Assembly: GCA_009930475.1 (NCBI GenBank)
Contig: RZYC01000008.1
Location: 1 to 64,000 of the forward strand
DNA: 64,000 nt
From: Spartobacteria bacterium
GTDB taxonomy: Bacteria > Verrucomicrobiota > Kiritimatiellia > RZYC01
Direction: 5' to 3'
Positions 1 to 8,219 of the stretch are shown here, piece by piece. Within the stretch, counting starts at the first letter, position 1. The number at the start of each line of letters is the position of its first letter. Below the pieces are notes generated by a model, which was not told the DNA's origin, did not search any database, and was given only the letters and a program-made list of their open reading frames with translations. The position numbers and the translations under genes were made by a program.

Positions 1-69
1 CACCATCAGGCGCAATGAAGATGTTCTTTCTTCGAAAGAAAAATGACTATTTTCCCAACGGATTTTTGC

Positions 70-95
70 CCATCAGTACGCAATTCCGAGAAGAG
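70..95 (+). repeat. 26-bp exact dispersed repeat, copy 1
   Basis: These 26 bases recur without a mismatch, on the same strand, at 52261-52286. The flanks differ at once on both sides. This copy ends 17 bases before the point where a vapC-like reading frame begins abruptly, so it may mark a recombination junction. No gene is recognisable in it. Confidence 0.85.
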
Positions 96-112
96 GCGAA
101 GAAACGTTGTAA

Positions 113-490
113 GCCATTTCCCCCTGGGAATTCAGTAAACTTCTTGAGAATAAACGAATCGTGATTTCCTGCAGTCCTGAAGAATGGTTGCCTGAGGCTC
201 TTGTAATGACTGAATTACGCTTAGTGCCATTTACGCCCACAATAGCTCTCCGTTCCACAACCCTTCCGCAACCCTTTCACGATGACCCAGGGGATCAGAT
301 CATTGTTGCAACAGCAAAAGAAGAAAACGCCACACTGATTACGAAAGATCAACTTATTCAAAAATATGACCATGCGCGGACAATGTGTAGTAAAGACAAA
401 GAAGAAAAGCCTGGATCGGGTGCTGATCGCGCCGCATTAATATCCAGCATCGTCTTGTATACCAGATGTTTTGTCGGATATTCACTTTAG
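113..490 (+). pseudogene. 5'-truncated VapC-type PIN-domain toxin remnant
   Basis: The frame opens at 113 after a TAA stop and reads AISPWEFSKLLE, then LRLVPFTPTIALRST, then DPGDQIIVATAKEENATLIT. These are hallmarks of the C-terminal two thirds of VapC PIN-domain ribonucleases. The N-terminal third, with the first catalytic Asp, is missing, and no vapB is visible upstream. Family members usually end soon after the HARTM-like motif, around position 390. Here the frame runs on about 33 residues without similarity I can see, consistent with a lost base at the original stop codon. I read this as a dead toxin gene. The only good in-frame start is a GTG at 161, inside the domain. Confidence 0.75.
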
Positions 491-514
491 CGTAGTGAGT
501 GTAGCAGAGATGGA

Positions 515-595
515 TTAACCGCAAAGGCCGCCAGGAGCGCAAAGTGAATAAAGAATTCAAGCATTTCTTTGCGTTTCTTCGCGCCCTTTGCGATT
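515..595. repeat. REP-like long imperfect inverted repeat
   Basis: The left arm (515-544) and right arm (567-595) are near reverse complements. Each arm contains TTAAxCGCAAAGG and a second CGCAAAG block, so transcription would give a long hairpin. The arms differ at scattered positions. It resembles non-coding CGCAAAG-rich palindromic elements scattered in many environmental bacterial genomes; that comparison is from memory. Confidence 0.65.
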
Positions 596-781
596 AAAAA
601 AGATCCATTCGCATCCCTCGTAAAATATCCATTCGTATTCTGCGTTTTTCAAAGCAATAGATTGGCCGCAAAAAGGCACAGAATCCGCAAAAATAAGAAC
701 CCTGCATCTGTCTCCCTTTTCGTGAACTATGAGCCTTGTTGTGGCTAAAATATCTAGATTCTTATGTGGGTTCAGCGAAGT

Positions 782-806
782 GCAAAGGGACAGTGCAAAG
801 GGACAG
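782..806 (+). repeat. Tandem GCAAAGGGACAG motif
   Basis: GCAAAGGGACAG occurs at 782-793 and again at 795-806, separated by one T. The same 12-mer recurs at 47732-47743, again followed by an AT-rich TTAT or TATAAT tract. Such strings often flank Y1 (REP-associated) transposase genes, and one such gene lies at 25585-26598, but the link is an inference. Confidence 0.5.
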
Positions 807-854
807 ATTATTATATCAGAAACAGAACAGGTCAACAACTTCACAAGTTGACTG

Positions 855-889
855 TTGACGGATAACGTTATGCGTTATATTACGTACAG
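855..889 (+). promoter_or_regulatory. higBA promoter with operator-like dyads
   Basis: A TTGACG (855-860) and a TATATT (876-881) are spaced 15 bp apart just before the higB start. The dyad TAACG-TTATG-CGTTA (863-877) overlaps the spacer, and a second dyad GTCAAC...GTTGAC spans 831-852. HigA-type antitoxins normally repress their own promoter by binding such palindromes, so autoregulation is likely. The exact transcription start is not known. Confidence 0.5.
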
Positions 890-1171
890 ATGATTGAGAG
901 CTTCAAATGTAAAGAAACAGAGAAGATATTTGCTCGGCAGTATTCGAAAAAGTTACCGACAAATATCCAGCAGATTGCTTTTAGGAAGCTAAGGATGCTG
1001 AATCGAAGTTCGACAATTCAAGACCTAAGAGTGCCACCGGCCAATAGGCTTGAAGCTTTATCAGGAAGAAGAAATGGCCAACATAGCATCCGGATTAATG
1101 ATCAGTGGAGAATCTGTTTTAACTGGATACAAGGGAATGCGCATGATGTCGAAATTGTTGACTATCATTGA
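890..1171 (+). CDS. higB: HigB-type toxin (RelE/ParE superfamily mRNA interferase)
   Basis: This 93-residue protein has the HigB pattern: an N-terminal IxSFKxxxTEKIF helix, an LRVPPANRLEAL loop, and a C-terminal strand with GQHSIRINDQWRICFNW. HigB proteins cleave mRNA on the ribosome and are neutralised by HigA. The length is normal and all core strands are present, so the gene looks intact. It is followed 9 bp later by the antitoxin, giving the toxin-first order characteristic of higBA. Operator-like dyads upstream suggest repression by the HigA product. It sits in a patch with two other broken toxin-antitoxin-like genes. Confidence 0.93.
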   Translation: MIESFKCKETEKIFARQYSKKLPTNIQQIAFRKLRMLNRSSTIQDLRVPPANRLEALSGRRNGQHSIRINDQWRICFNWIQGNAHDVEIVDYH

Positions 1172-1180
1172 GGTAATGAG

Positions 1181-1477
1181 ATGAAAGAAATACAAGCCAT
1201 ACATCCGGGAGAAATTCTTTTTGAAGAATTTCTTGAACCTATGAACATCAGCCAAAATAAACTTGGGCGTGATTTGGGCGTTTCTCCTCGTAGAATTAAC
1301 GAAATCATTCATGGAAAAAGAAGTATCACAGCAGATACCGCGCTACGACTATCTGTCTATTTTGGAAATTCCGCCTATTTCTGGCTCGGACTTCAAATGG
1401 ATTACGATCTTGATATAGCCGAAGATACCATCTCGGAAAAAATTCACAATGAAGTGCATCAGCTGGCTCTCGTTTAA
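1181..1477 (+). CDS. higA: HigA-type antitoxin (XRE-family HTH)
   Basis: This 98-residue protein opens with the IHPGEILFEEFLEP signature of HigA antitoxins. A helix-turn-helix of the XRE/Cro type follows (about residues 24-60: QNKLGRDLGVSPRRINEIIHG), then the family's typical STADTALRLSVYFGNSAYFWLGLQ-like helix. It binds and inhibits the upstream toxin and normally represses the shared promoter. A GAGGTAATGAG stretch just before the ATG supplies a ribosome site and couples it to higB. The module appears complete and is probably active. Confidence 0.94.
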   Translation: MKEIQAIHPGEILFEEFLEPMNISQNKLGRDLGVSPRRINEIIHGKRSITADTALRLSVYFGNSAYFWLGLQMDYDLDIAEDTISEKIHNEVHQLALV

Positions 1478-1690
1478 AAAAATGTATCTATTCTATATGT
1501 ACGTGATAATTTAGAGCTTGTGAATGATGCCGTTTTGAACAAATGGATTAGCATGGCCAACGAAGCAAAATAACGAAGACGCTACCGGTCTAAATTTGGA
1601 ACTTTCGACAAAAGATCATTTCAACTGCTTCCTACACCGAAGGTGTTTTTGAGCGACAAAATTTTTTGACCGAAGATTGAGGAGCTTATT
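1478..1690 (+). other. Short gap with a possible gene-end remnant
   Basis: From about 1482 to 1572 one frame reads protein-like text ending in DAVLNKWISMANEAK and a stop, but it has no start or ribosome site. It could be the tail of another small gene lost by deletion. The rest shows nothing recognisable. Confidence 0.3.
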
Positions 1691-1834
1691 ATGAGAGTAA
1701 AATTGGATAAAGAAAGTGATACGCTATATTTTCGTCTGGATGAAAATGATCGAGTTGTGGGTGTCGAGTTCCTCGGTGTTTCGACTCGCGCCACAAAGGA
1801 TGAACTTTCTACAATGCAGTTTCAAATGGCATAG
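1691..1834 (+). pseudogene. DUF2283 family protein with internal deletion
   Basis: An ATG preceded by GAGGAG (spacing about 6) opens a 47-residue frame that begins MRVKLDKESDTLYFRLDE and continues ENDRVVGVEFLGVS. Both halves match DUF2283 proteins, which are about 65 residues long. The usual middle segment between these motifs (an IVESEE...PGIILDFD-type stretch) is absent. The junction lies at a GATGAA-AATGAT run, so slippage between short direct repeats may have removed about 18 codons in frame. DUF2283 genes often pair with small toxin-like DUF4258 genes; none is seen here. Function is unknown, and the protein is probably non-functional. Confidence 0.65.
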
Positions 1835-1903
1835 CCTATCGTTATCTTCGTACTCTAAAGCTAGCGCTGATCATTGCGTCAAATATAAAAAGGTTACCCG
1901 TCG

Positions 1904-3943
1904 ATGAAAAAAGTATTTAAAATAATTGCCGCTATTATTGTTGTGGTGCTCCTGTTGCTGGTCGGTGCCAACGTATACCTAAAGCACTATTTGAATTCGA
2001 CGAAGTTCCGTACTGCTGTCGCAGAGCTGGTCGAAAACGCTACACATCGCGAAATGACGCTGGGTCAGATTTCATACACGCTGTTTCCACCGTCGATCGT
2101 GGTTCGTGATGTGGCTCTCAAAGAAAAGGATTTATCACAAAACTTTATTGCGCTGCAGGAATTCAGCTTTCATGTCGACTGGGCCAAACGGGAGGTAACC
2201 CGCATTCTGCTCAAAGAACCTTCCATTCGCATTGTAGAACACGCGGATGGTACATTTAATTTCTCGGATATGATTCCCGAACAGACGGCTGAAACCACGG
2301 CTGAACAGCCACAAGCCCAGGCAACCTCTGCTCCCGAAACGGTGGCCGCTGAAGAAAAACCGCCAACAGAACTCAAAGAAGCTGATCTCCCCTTCTCTAT
2401 CGCCCTTATTCAGATTGAGAAGGCCTCATTTACTCTTGTCAAAGAGATGAAGGATGGAGACGACAGAACGTTTACCATCCCGTCACTGGATTTTTCCATT
2501 CGCGATATAGGTTTGAACAAGCCCATACAGATTGATCTCGATATGAAGATTGGAGCGGAAAGCTCGCTGAAGGCAACGACGGCGTTAGGGCCGATGCGGA
2601 CCAATCCGCCTGACATAGCAAATATGAAGATAGCCCTGGATGGCGTTTTCGATTTGACCTCCTTTAAAGATCTGGAAGCATTTATTACCGCTGAAGATCT
2701 GGCCAAGATCCCCATGACGTCCATGGATTTTCTTTGGAAAGGTGAGGGAACGCTCGCCAGCGGCTTTCAATTTGACCTGAACGTAGAAACGCCGCCCGTC
2801 GGGGGACGCAATCAACTCTTCCTTGATCTTCAGAATTCCCTGACGCTGTCACTGCCTGAAGCCACGCTCAATCATGTTCTGTACGGGATGCCACTACCGG
2901 CGGATATGGTTCCACCTTCTGCGCCCAGGGTGCTGCAGGATGGTGAAATATGTCTGGCCAGCGACCCGATGATTGCTCTTCTTCTGTCCACACTGCAGGC
3001 TCAAACACGGATCACCACACCCAAACTGGCATATATGCAAAACGAATGCAGCGATTTGGATGTGAACGTGGTGCTGAAGAACGGAATCGTCCGGCTTAAC
3101 CCGCTGACGCTGTCTCTCTATTCGGGATCCATCAACGGCCTGGCCGAAATCAATCTGAATGAGTATCCGACAACCTATCGCCTTGAACCATTTGATATCA
3201 AACACGTTGAGCTGGCCTCCATCGTCAAAGCCAATCCCGATTTAGCCAAAGGGGCTTTTGTGCAGGGACTCTCCGGACAGCTTGATGTGCATGCGGATCT
3301 TTCCGGACAGGGTTTTTCGACCAACAATCTCAAGCAGTTTCTGAAGGCTAACGGAAACATTCTTCTTGCCGGTGGTCAGAGCGTATCCACAGGAGGCCGT
3401 TTTCTGGATAGGCTGTATCTGAAACTTGACGACCCCATACTTATCAGTGTCCTGCCTGAACTGGCACCTAGAATAGCCCTGGCACGCAGCAACGAAACCA
3501 CCGTATCCACCACCAAGCTGGAACATGTTGTATTTGATTTCAATATGAAAACCGGTTCAGTCAACGTCACCGATTTTCGAGCCGGAACGCCCGATTATAT
3601 ACTGTCTTCTGCAGGAATCATTAAACCCTTCGATGACTACATCCGCATGGAGGCTCAGCTAAATCTGTCGTCCAACGTGACGATGGAGTTGACCGACGGG
3701 AAGGATCGTTCTGATAGACTGCCCTATGAAAACGACGGTCTGATGATTCCGATCATTATCAGCGGTTCTCTTCAGAGCCCCAAACCCCTGCCCGATATCT
3801 CGCGTATCATACAGACGATCACCACCAAAAGAACCCAATCTTCTTTGAACGAATTGATCATGAAAAATACAAATGAGGACGATTGCAAAGAAATCCAGAA
3901 AGGTCTGAATCTGTTCAAGGGCCTGCTGGGCGGCGAAAAATAA
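1904..3943 (+). CDS. AsmA-like inner-membrane-anchored envelope protein
   Basis: The protein has 679 residues. An N-terminal transmembrane helix (about 5-25, rich in I, V and L) is followed by the AsmA start pattern: LVENATHREMTLGQISYTLFPPSIVVRDV, with the phrase split across strands. A Pro/Glu/Ala-rich linker (about 125-155) separates it from a long beta-rich body. A C-terminal AsmA domain includes LSGQLDVHADLSGQGFS and FRAGTPDYILSSAGII. Members of this superfamily (AsmA, TamB, YhdP) span the periplasm as beta-groove proteins and are linked to lipid transport and outer-membrane assembly. It appears monocistronic, with a structured hairpin after the stop (3946-3981). The substrate cannot be deduced. 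Confidence 0.85.
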   Translation: MKKVFKIIAAIIVVVLLLLVGANVYLKHYLNSTKFRTAVAELVENATHREMTLGQISYTLFPPSIVVRDVALKEKDLSQNFIALQEFSFHVDWAKREVTRILLKEPSIRIVEHADGTFNFSDMIPEQTAETTAEQPQAQATSAPETVAAEEKPPTELKEADLPFSIALIQIEKASFTLVKEMKDGDDRTFTIPSLDFSIRDIGLNKPIQIDLDMKIGAESSLKATTALGPMRTNPPDIANMKIALDGVFDLTSFKDLEAFITAEDLAKIPMTSMDFLWKGEGTLASGFQFDLNVETPPVGGRNQLFLDLQNSLTLSLPEATLNHVLYGMPLPADMVPPSAPRVLQDGEICLASDPMIALLLSTLQAQTRITTPKLAYMQNECSDLDVNVVLKNGIVRLNPLTLSLYSGSINGLAEINLNEYPTTYRLEPFDIKHVELASIVKANPDLAKGAFVQGLSGQLDVHADLSGQGFSTNNLKQFLKANGNILLAGGQSVSTGGRFLDRLYLKLDDPILISVLPELAPRIALARSNETTVSTTKLEHVVFDFNMKTGSVNVTDFRAGTPDYILSSAGIIKPFDDYIRMEAQLNLSSNVTMELTDGKDRSDRLPYENDGLMIPIIISGSLQSPKPLPDISRIIQTITTKRTQSSLNELIMKNTNEDDCKEIQKGLNLFKGLLGGEK

Positions 3944-3945
3944 TC

Positions 3946-3981
3946 CGCAGACACAACAGGAGATCCTCTGTTCAATCTGCG
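3946..3981 (+). terminator. Structured hairpin after the AsmA-like gene
   Basis: The outer stem CGCAGA/TCTGCG and inner stem AACAG/CTGTT are separated by symmetric 3-nt internal loops, starting 2 bases after the stop codon. There is no T tract, so it may protect the 3' end rather than act as a classic intrinsic terminator. Confidence 0.45.
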
Positions 3982-4107
3982 TGCGTGAGTATAATATAAT
4001 TGTGTCGCGCGTGAGTTGATTCGTCTCCTGCCCTGCATTCCATTTCCAGGTTAAAAATGTCGCGATGAATCCAGCGGGCGCATCTCCGACTTTGTGCACA
4101 TCGTATC

Positions 4108-4134
4108 AAGGGCCGATCAGACGATCGGCGCTCC
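4108..4134 (-). repeat. REP-like hairpin element, copy 1 (minus strand)
   Basis: On the minus strand this 27-mer matches 47428-47454 at 24 of 27 positions. Its core is a perfect 7-bp stem (GCCGATC/GATCGGC) with a GTCT loop. In the other copy the loop is the same and one stem pair is changed on both sides, which keeps pairing. This indicates an element maintained for its structure. Confidence 0.75.
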
Positions 4135-4140
4135 TGGGTC

Positions 4141-4159
4141 GCAACACCGTTGGTGTTGC
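4141..4159. repeat. Second hairpin beside the REP-like element
   Basis: GCAACACC-GTT-GGTGTTGC forms a perfect 8-bp stem with a 3-nt loop, 6 bases from the REP-like hairpin. Together the two form a double-hairpin unit in the gap between convergent genes (3944-4269). The rest of that gap shows no gene. Confidence 0.65.
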
Positions 4160-4269
4160 TGGATACAAATCCCATTTTGGCGGGGTTCCAACCAATGGCA
4201 CACCTCCCGTTCAATGCCTTTATAAATGACGATCGGCGAACACCGGTGCTTGTATAAATACACAGGCCG

Positions 4270-5640
4270 CTACTTTGATGCCCACTGAATGATACGCCGG
4301 GCCAGTTCTTCGGGCATCTGGTAGATGAGTCCGTGACCGGCATCTGGAATGATTTGTTTTTCCGCCTGCGGCAGCAACTGCCCTATCAGGTCAGCATTGG
4401 CCGGCGGCTCGATACGATCCTGTGCGGCGGTGATAATCAGTGCGGGACTGGTTATTTTCGGTATGGAGCCGTGGGTTAAACCGTCTTCATTCCACTGCTC
4501 ACAGACGGCGTTTTGCAGAGTCAGTTCATCGGCGGAGAGCTCATGTTCTACTGAAGCGGACATATAAATGGTTTGGATCTGTTCCCCTATTTTCAGTCCT
4601 GTTTCGGCATTGGTAAACATGAGTTTTCCCAGATTGCGGTAATGAGCTTCGATGCCGCCGGTCATGTCCGTGAGCGTATGCAAATCTTCATCAGTCATAG
4701 AGACCGCCTGCGGACCGCCGGGATCGGTGGCGATAAGAATCAGACCGTTGAACTGGGATGGATTTTTAGCAGCCAATGACTGCACCACATACCCTCCCAT
4801 GGAATATCCCAACAGAGAAACGGGCTGCTTATCATAGCGTTGCAGCAGCGGCTGTACGCCCTGAATCCAGTCGGTCATGGAGCCGGAGCACACCCCGTAC
4901 TGACGGGAGAGTCCTGTTCCCGGATAGTCTAAAATAATACACGTAAAATGCGTGCTCAATGCGCGAAGCAAAGCCGGGTGCCAATGATGCATGGTCATAC
5001 TGGAGCCGTGGAAAAAGAAAAGCGGATCGCCCTCCCCTATGGTTCGATACGCCACGGGGCCCGCGTGTTTCACATCCGAAAGGCCGTCCAGCTGTGCCAC
5101 CCCGCCTCGTGCCATTTTGAAATGCTGATACCAGTCAGGAAAACGTATGGTGAACAGCACAGGACCGGCGAAGCCCAAGGCCTGGACGATCCACGGCAAC
5201 AGACTGTTCCCCGCATAAGCACCCGCCGTTGTTATCAGCATGCCGACAACCCAGACGGCGGCAATGATCTGATTGACTTCGTAAAAAAGAGGTGAATCCC
5301 AATATTCTTTGGGACAGGATCTGCGGGCATAGACCATCGTAAACGGACGTCGCATCACGATGGTAATCATCATAATCACTGCCAGCACCAACGTGCTGAA
5401 CCAATAGGCGTTAGCGAGCACCCAGGGATGATGCATAAAAACACCCGTAATCAACATAAACACAAAAAAGGCCAAGGTTCCCCATGAAAGGACATTTTTA
5501 TCCTTCAGTTCCCGCCAATCGCATATCGCAATGGAGGCTGTCGCCACAAATGTTCCCACCACGACACCATTCTCGCCGGCACCGCTAAAACAGGCGAATA
5601 GAATCCAAGGCAAAAATCCCATAATAAAATTCCGCGCCAT
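4270..5640 (-). CDS. Membrane-anchored alpha/beta hydrolase
   Basis: With the ATG at 5640 the product is 456 residues; AAGGAG lies about 11 bases upstream, whereas an upstream in-frame start at 5709 has none. The N-terminal 190 residues contain about five hydrophobic helices. The rest is a full alpha/beta hydrolase: oxyanion region FFFHGSS, nucleophile elbow GYSMGG (Ser), acid AAQDRIE (Asp) and base DAGHGL (His). The active site probably lies at the membrane face; the substrate (ester, lipid or other) cannot be told. It is convergent with the AsmA-like gene and stands alone. Hydrolases with a polytopic N-terminal domain of this kind are uncommon. Confidence 0.8.
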   Translation of the reverse strand: MARNFIMGFLPWILFACFSGAGENGVVVGTFVATASIAICDWRELKDKNVLSWGTLAFFVFMLITGVFMHHPWVLANAYWFSTLVLAVIMMITIVMRRPFTMVYARRSCPKEYWDSPLFYEVNQIIAAVWVVGMLITTAGAYAGNSLLPWIVQALGFAGPVLFTIRFPDWYQHFKMARGGVAQLDGLSDVKHAGPVAYRTIGEGDPLFFFHGSSMTMHHWHPALLRALSTHFTCIILDYPGTGLSRQYGVCSGSMTDWIQGVQPLLQRYDKQPVSLLGYSMGGYVVQSLAAKNPSQFNGLILIATDPGGPQAVSMTDEDLHTLTDMTGGIEAHYRNLGKLMFTNAETGLKIGEQIQTIYMSASVEHELSADELTLQNAVCEQWNEDGLTHGSIPKITSPALIITAAQDRIEPPANADLIGQLLPQAEKQIIPDAGHGLIYQMPEELARRIIQWASK

Positions 5641-5857
5641 ACATTCACTCCTTATGATAATCAACCTGAGAACAGCGTCGTTTATAACGGAAGACAAACG
5701 ACACTTCAATCTTCACGACAAGCTATTCAGCCCACAGAACCAACAAAACAACATTGACATCAGTGCCCCTTTTTATAAATAAAGTTATCACGTAAAAACA
5801 CCATACGCATGATGCCCTGCATCAAAGCCCTTTTAAGCCACACGGATTATAAACGTT

Positions 5858-6268
5858 ATGAATACAGACAAACAAAGTAGCGATCCTGCCGTTCTGATTG
5901 TAGATGACTCCATTATCGCCTGCAAAGTACTCAGCAAAACACTGGCCCCATTTTTTGATAAAATTATATACAGAACAAGTGCCGACGGCATCAAAGATTG
6001 CATACTGCAAGATCATGTAAACTGTCTTGTACTTGATTTACTGATGCCTGAAACCAGCGGTTATGACGTCATAGAATCCGTATTAAACTGGCGTCCCGGC
6101 TTCCCTATCATCGTTGTATCGGCTGATATCCAGGAAGAAACACGGCGGCATTGTGATAAAATGGGCATTTTTGCTTACTTCAACAAGCCGGCGCCCACCG
6201 ATGATCTGGTTGAAAGTATTCGCGAAGCGATGCTAAAATATCCACAGGCGAAAGTGGTTCCTTCATGA
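5858..6268 (+). CDS. Single-domain response regulator (CheY-like receiver)
   Basis: This 136-residue protein is a lone receiver domain. The acidic pair D16-D17 (IVDDS), the phospho-acceptor D60 (LVLDLLMPE), S88 and K110 (FNKPAP) are all present, so it should be phosphorylatable. There is no output domain, so it probably acts by protein contact, as CheY or a phosphate shuttle does. It starts a five-gene chemosensory block. Its stop overlaps the CheC-like start by 4 bp (ATGA), which implies translational coupling. The likely partners are the adjacent CheC phosphatase and the kinase at 6852-8066. Confidence 0.9.
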   Translation: MNTDKQSSDPAVLIVDDSIIACKVLSKTLAPFFDKIIYRTSADGIKDCILQDHVNCLVLDLLMPETSGYDVIESVLNWRPGFPIIVVSADIQEETRRHCDKMGIFAYFNKPAPTDDLVESIREAMLKYPQAKVVPS

Positions 6269-6867
6269 ACGAGATGCAATATGATGCCATAAAAGAACTG
6301 GTCAATCAGGGTGTCGGGCGGGCAGCAAACATCCTGAACACCATGCTCAATGCACATATTACCCTGCATGTGCCTGAGCTCGCGATTATTCAAATCAAAG
6401 AGCTTGAGACGCTGGTAAATGCAGAGTCCGACACGCTGGCCTCCGTATCCCTGTCCTTTAAGGGACCGCTCATCGGTCAAGCTAAACTGGTATTCCCCAC
6501 AGAAAGTGCCAGTAAACTGGTCTCGGTATTTATGAACGAATCGATGGATTCGGACGATATGGATTCCATTCGCGTGGGCACACTGACGGAAGTGGGGAAC
6601 GTGGTGCTGAATACCTTGGTGGGTGTATTGAGCAACGCACTGGATATGCACCTGGTTTATGCTGTTCCCCGCTTTGACGAAGGCAACCTCTCGAAACTGA
6701 CGGCCGACACCAAAGCTCTCGACAACAAAATCATGTATGCAAAAACACGATTTACCATTCGTGACCTGTATATTCAGGGAGACTTCATGCTGTTCTTTGA
6801 ACTGGGCGGATTTGACAGTCTGCTTCGGCATTTAGACCTGTATATTGAGACATGCCTGAAACCATGA
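6265..6867 (+). CDS. cheC: CheC-like chemotaxis phosphatase
   Basis: This 200-residue protein has two CheC-type active-site helices. Site 1 is D7-x3-E11-x2-N14 with P37 in register. Site 2 has E109-x2-N112 and P135 in the same spacing, but Gly at the D/S position. CheC proteins dephosphorylate CheY-P and, in other bacteria, bind the receptor deamidase CheD; no cheD is in the window. Its start overlaps the receiver gene and its 3' end overlaps the kinase gene by 16 bp, so the three are translated together. The simplest role is resetting the adjacent receiver. Confidence 0.85.
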   Translation: MNEMQYDAIKELVNQGVGRAANILNTMLNAHITLHVPELAIIQIKELETLVNAESDTLASVSLSFKGPLIGQAKLVFPTESASKLVSVFMNESMDSDDMDSIRVGTLTEVGNVVLNTLVGVLSNALDMHLVYAVPRFDEGNLSKLTADTKALDNKIMYAKTRFTIRDLYIQGDFMLFFELGGFDSLLRHLDLYIETCLKP

Positions 6868-8066
6868 AAACCTCAGCAGCCGTAGACGAACGATACAGTC
6901 TGCTCAACCAGCTTCCCGTAGGTGTATGCATCATTGACCGCAACCTGCGCGTCCTGTTCTGGAACATTACTATGGAATTCTGGCTGAACATTCCAGCCGA
7001 GGATATCCTCGGACACAGTCTGACTGAATTTTTTCCACGTTTTCGGGAAATGCGCTACACAATCCGCTTGGCACATGTTTTTAAAGGGGGTGCGCCGGAG
7101 ATTTTTTCATCCCAGCTGCACCAGTCGCTTTTTATCCCGGAAACGCACTGTGATGTAAAATATAGACACCACACCATTGTTACCGCCATTGATCGAACAA
7201 GCGGATCGGGCAATGATGCCATGATCACGATTGAGGACGTCACGGAAAGCACACGTCGAAGCGAAGAACAGCGGAAACTTAAAAATTTGGCGCTCAAAGA
7301 CATTGAGCAGCTCAAAATAATGGAAAAGAAATTAACGCAGTCGCAGAAAAAACTCGTTGAGCTGAATGCGACAAAAGATCGGTTTTTATCCATTATCGCC
7401 CACGACATGCGGGAACCACTCAGTGCGATCGTCAACTTTTCCGAGCTCCTCATCGACACCGACGAGTCATTCACCACAGAAGAAATAGAAAGCTGTCTGA
7501 AAGAGCTGCACTCGGGTGCGTCCAATCTGCTTTCCCTTTTGGACAACCTGTTGACATGGGCCCGTGCCCAGATAGGCCAGATATCATATAAGCCCACGAC
7601 GTTTGATCTTTATGATGTGGTGGAAGAAGCCGAGGGGTTGCTTTCCAGCAGTGCGGCACGTAAAAAGATCAGCCTGAATATTGATATGCGCCCCCCTTGC
7701 TGGGTGATCGGTGACGTCAATATGATCCGCACCTGTCTGCGCAATATTATATCCAACGCCATCAAATTCACCCCTACGGGAGGAATGGTCACCGTTCAGG
7801 ACGAAGGTTCGGGCGTGGATGAACACGATCAACCCTTTATCGAAATCGCGATTACCGACACCGGGGTGGGAATGGACGGTGAAAAAATTAAGTCACTGTT
7901 TTCCATTGATGGCGGTCACAGTACACTCGGCACCTACGGGGAAGTCGGCACCGGACTTGGATTGCTGCTGTGCCGTGAATTTATGACAAAAAACAATGGT
8001 GATATACGCGCCGAAAGCCAGCCAGGTCAAGGCAGCCGCTTCATTCTCCGCCTACGGCCGGCATAG
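6852..8066 (+). CDS. PAS-domain histidine kinase, soluble
   Basis: In this 404-residue protein a PAS domain (about 15-130) is followed by a coiled coil (about 135-172), HisKA with H184 (IIAHDMREPL), and an HATPase domain with the N box NIISNAIKFTP, G1 DTGVGM and G2 GTGLGL. There is no transmembrane segment, so it senses a cytoplasmic cue or a partner. It is a standard dimeric HisKA kinase, not CheA: it has no HPt or CheW-like domain. It overlaps cheC by 16 bp and probably phosphorylates the receiver encoded two genes upstream. An AT-rich hairpin follows (8108-8125). Confidence 0.92.
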   Translation: MPETMKTSAAVDERYSLLNQLPVGVCIIDRNLRVLFWNITMEFWLNIPAEDILGHSLTEFFPRFREMRYTIRLAHVFKGGAPEIFSSQLHQSLFIPETHCDVKYRHHTIVTAIDRTSGSGNDAMITIEDVTESTRRSEEQRKLKNLALKDIEQLKIMEKKLTQSQKKLVELNATKDRFLSIIAHDMREPLSAIVNFSELLIDTDESFTTEEIESCLKELHSGASNLLSLLDNLLTWARAQIGQISYKPTTFDLYDVVEEAEGLLSSSAARKKISLNIDMRPPCWVIGDVNMIRTCLRNIISNAIKFTPTGGMVTVQDEGSGVDEHDQPFIEIAITDTGVGMDGEKIKSLFSIDGGHSTLGTYGEVGTGLGLLLCREFMTKNNGDIRAESQPGQGSRFILRLRPA

Positions 8067-8107
8067 ACCGGATCGCTACGTCATACATTCAGGCCGATTA
8101 CATCGGC

Positions 8108-8128
8108 ACAGAAAAACATTTCTGTTTT
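8108..8128 (+). terminator. Weak AT-rich hairpin after the PAS kinase
   Basis: ACAGAAA-AACA-TTTCTGT followed by TTT forms a 7-bp stem with a 4-nt loop, 42 bases after the stop. It may separate the kinase transcript from cheW. The low GC content makes it a weak candidate. Confidence 0.4.
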
Positions 8129-8219
8129 AGCGTGCATATTCTGTATATCAGCTTACTATACACATCGGCTTTGATGCAGAGCTTTTATTTGATAAGTGAT
8201 TCGAAATGGAGGATGGATA

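Larger units (their letters stand above)
491..889. other. Intergenic stretch of repeat debris upstream of higBA
   Basis: No credible gene is seen. It holds a long imperfect inverted repeat (515-595), a tandem 12-nt motif (782-806) and, at its right end, the higBA promoter and operator-like dyads. The reading frames here are low-complexity and lack start signals. Confidence 0.6.

Noticed and set aside
3972-4343. Leftward frame across the double hairpin at 4.1 kb
   Set aside because: It lies over structured repeat DNA and overlaps the hydrolase 3' end; no start signal or known domain.
6175-6831. 218-residue leftward open frame
   Set aside because: It is antisense to cheC, where the active-site motifs are intact on the plus strand.
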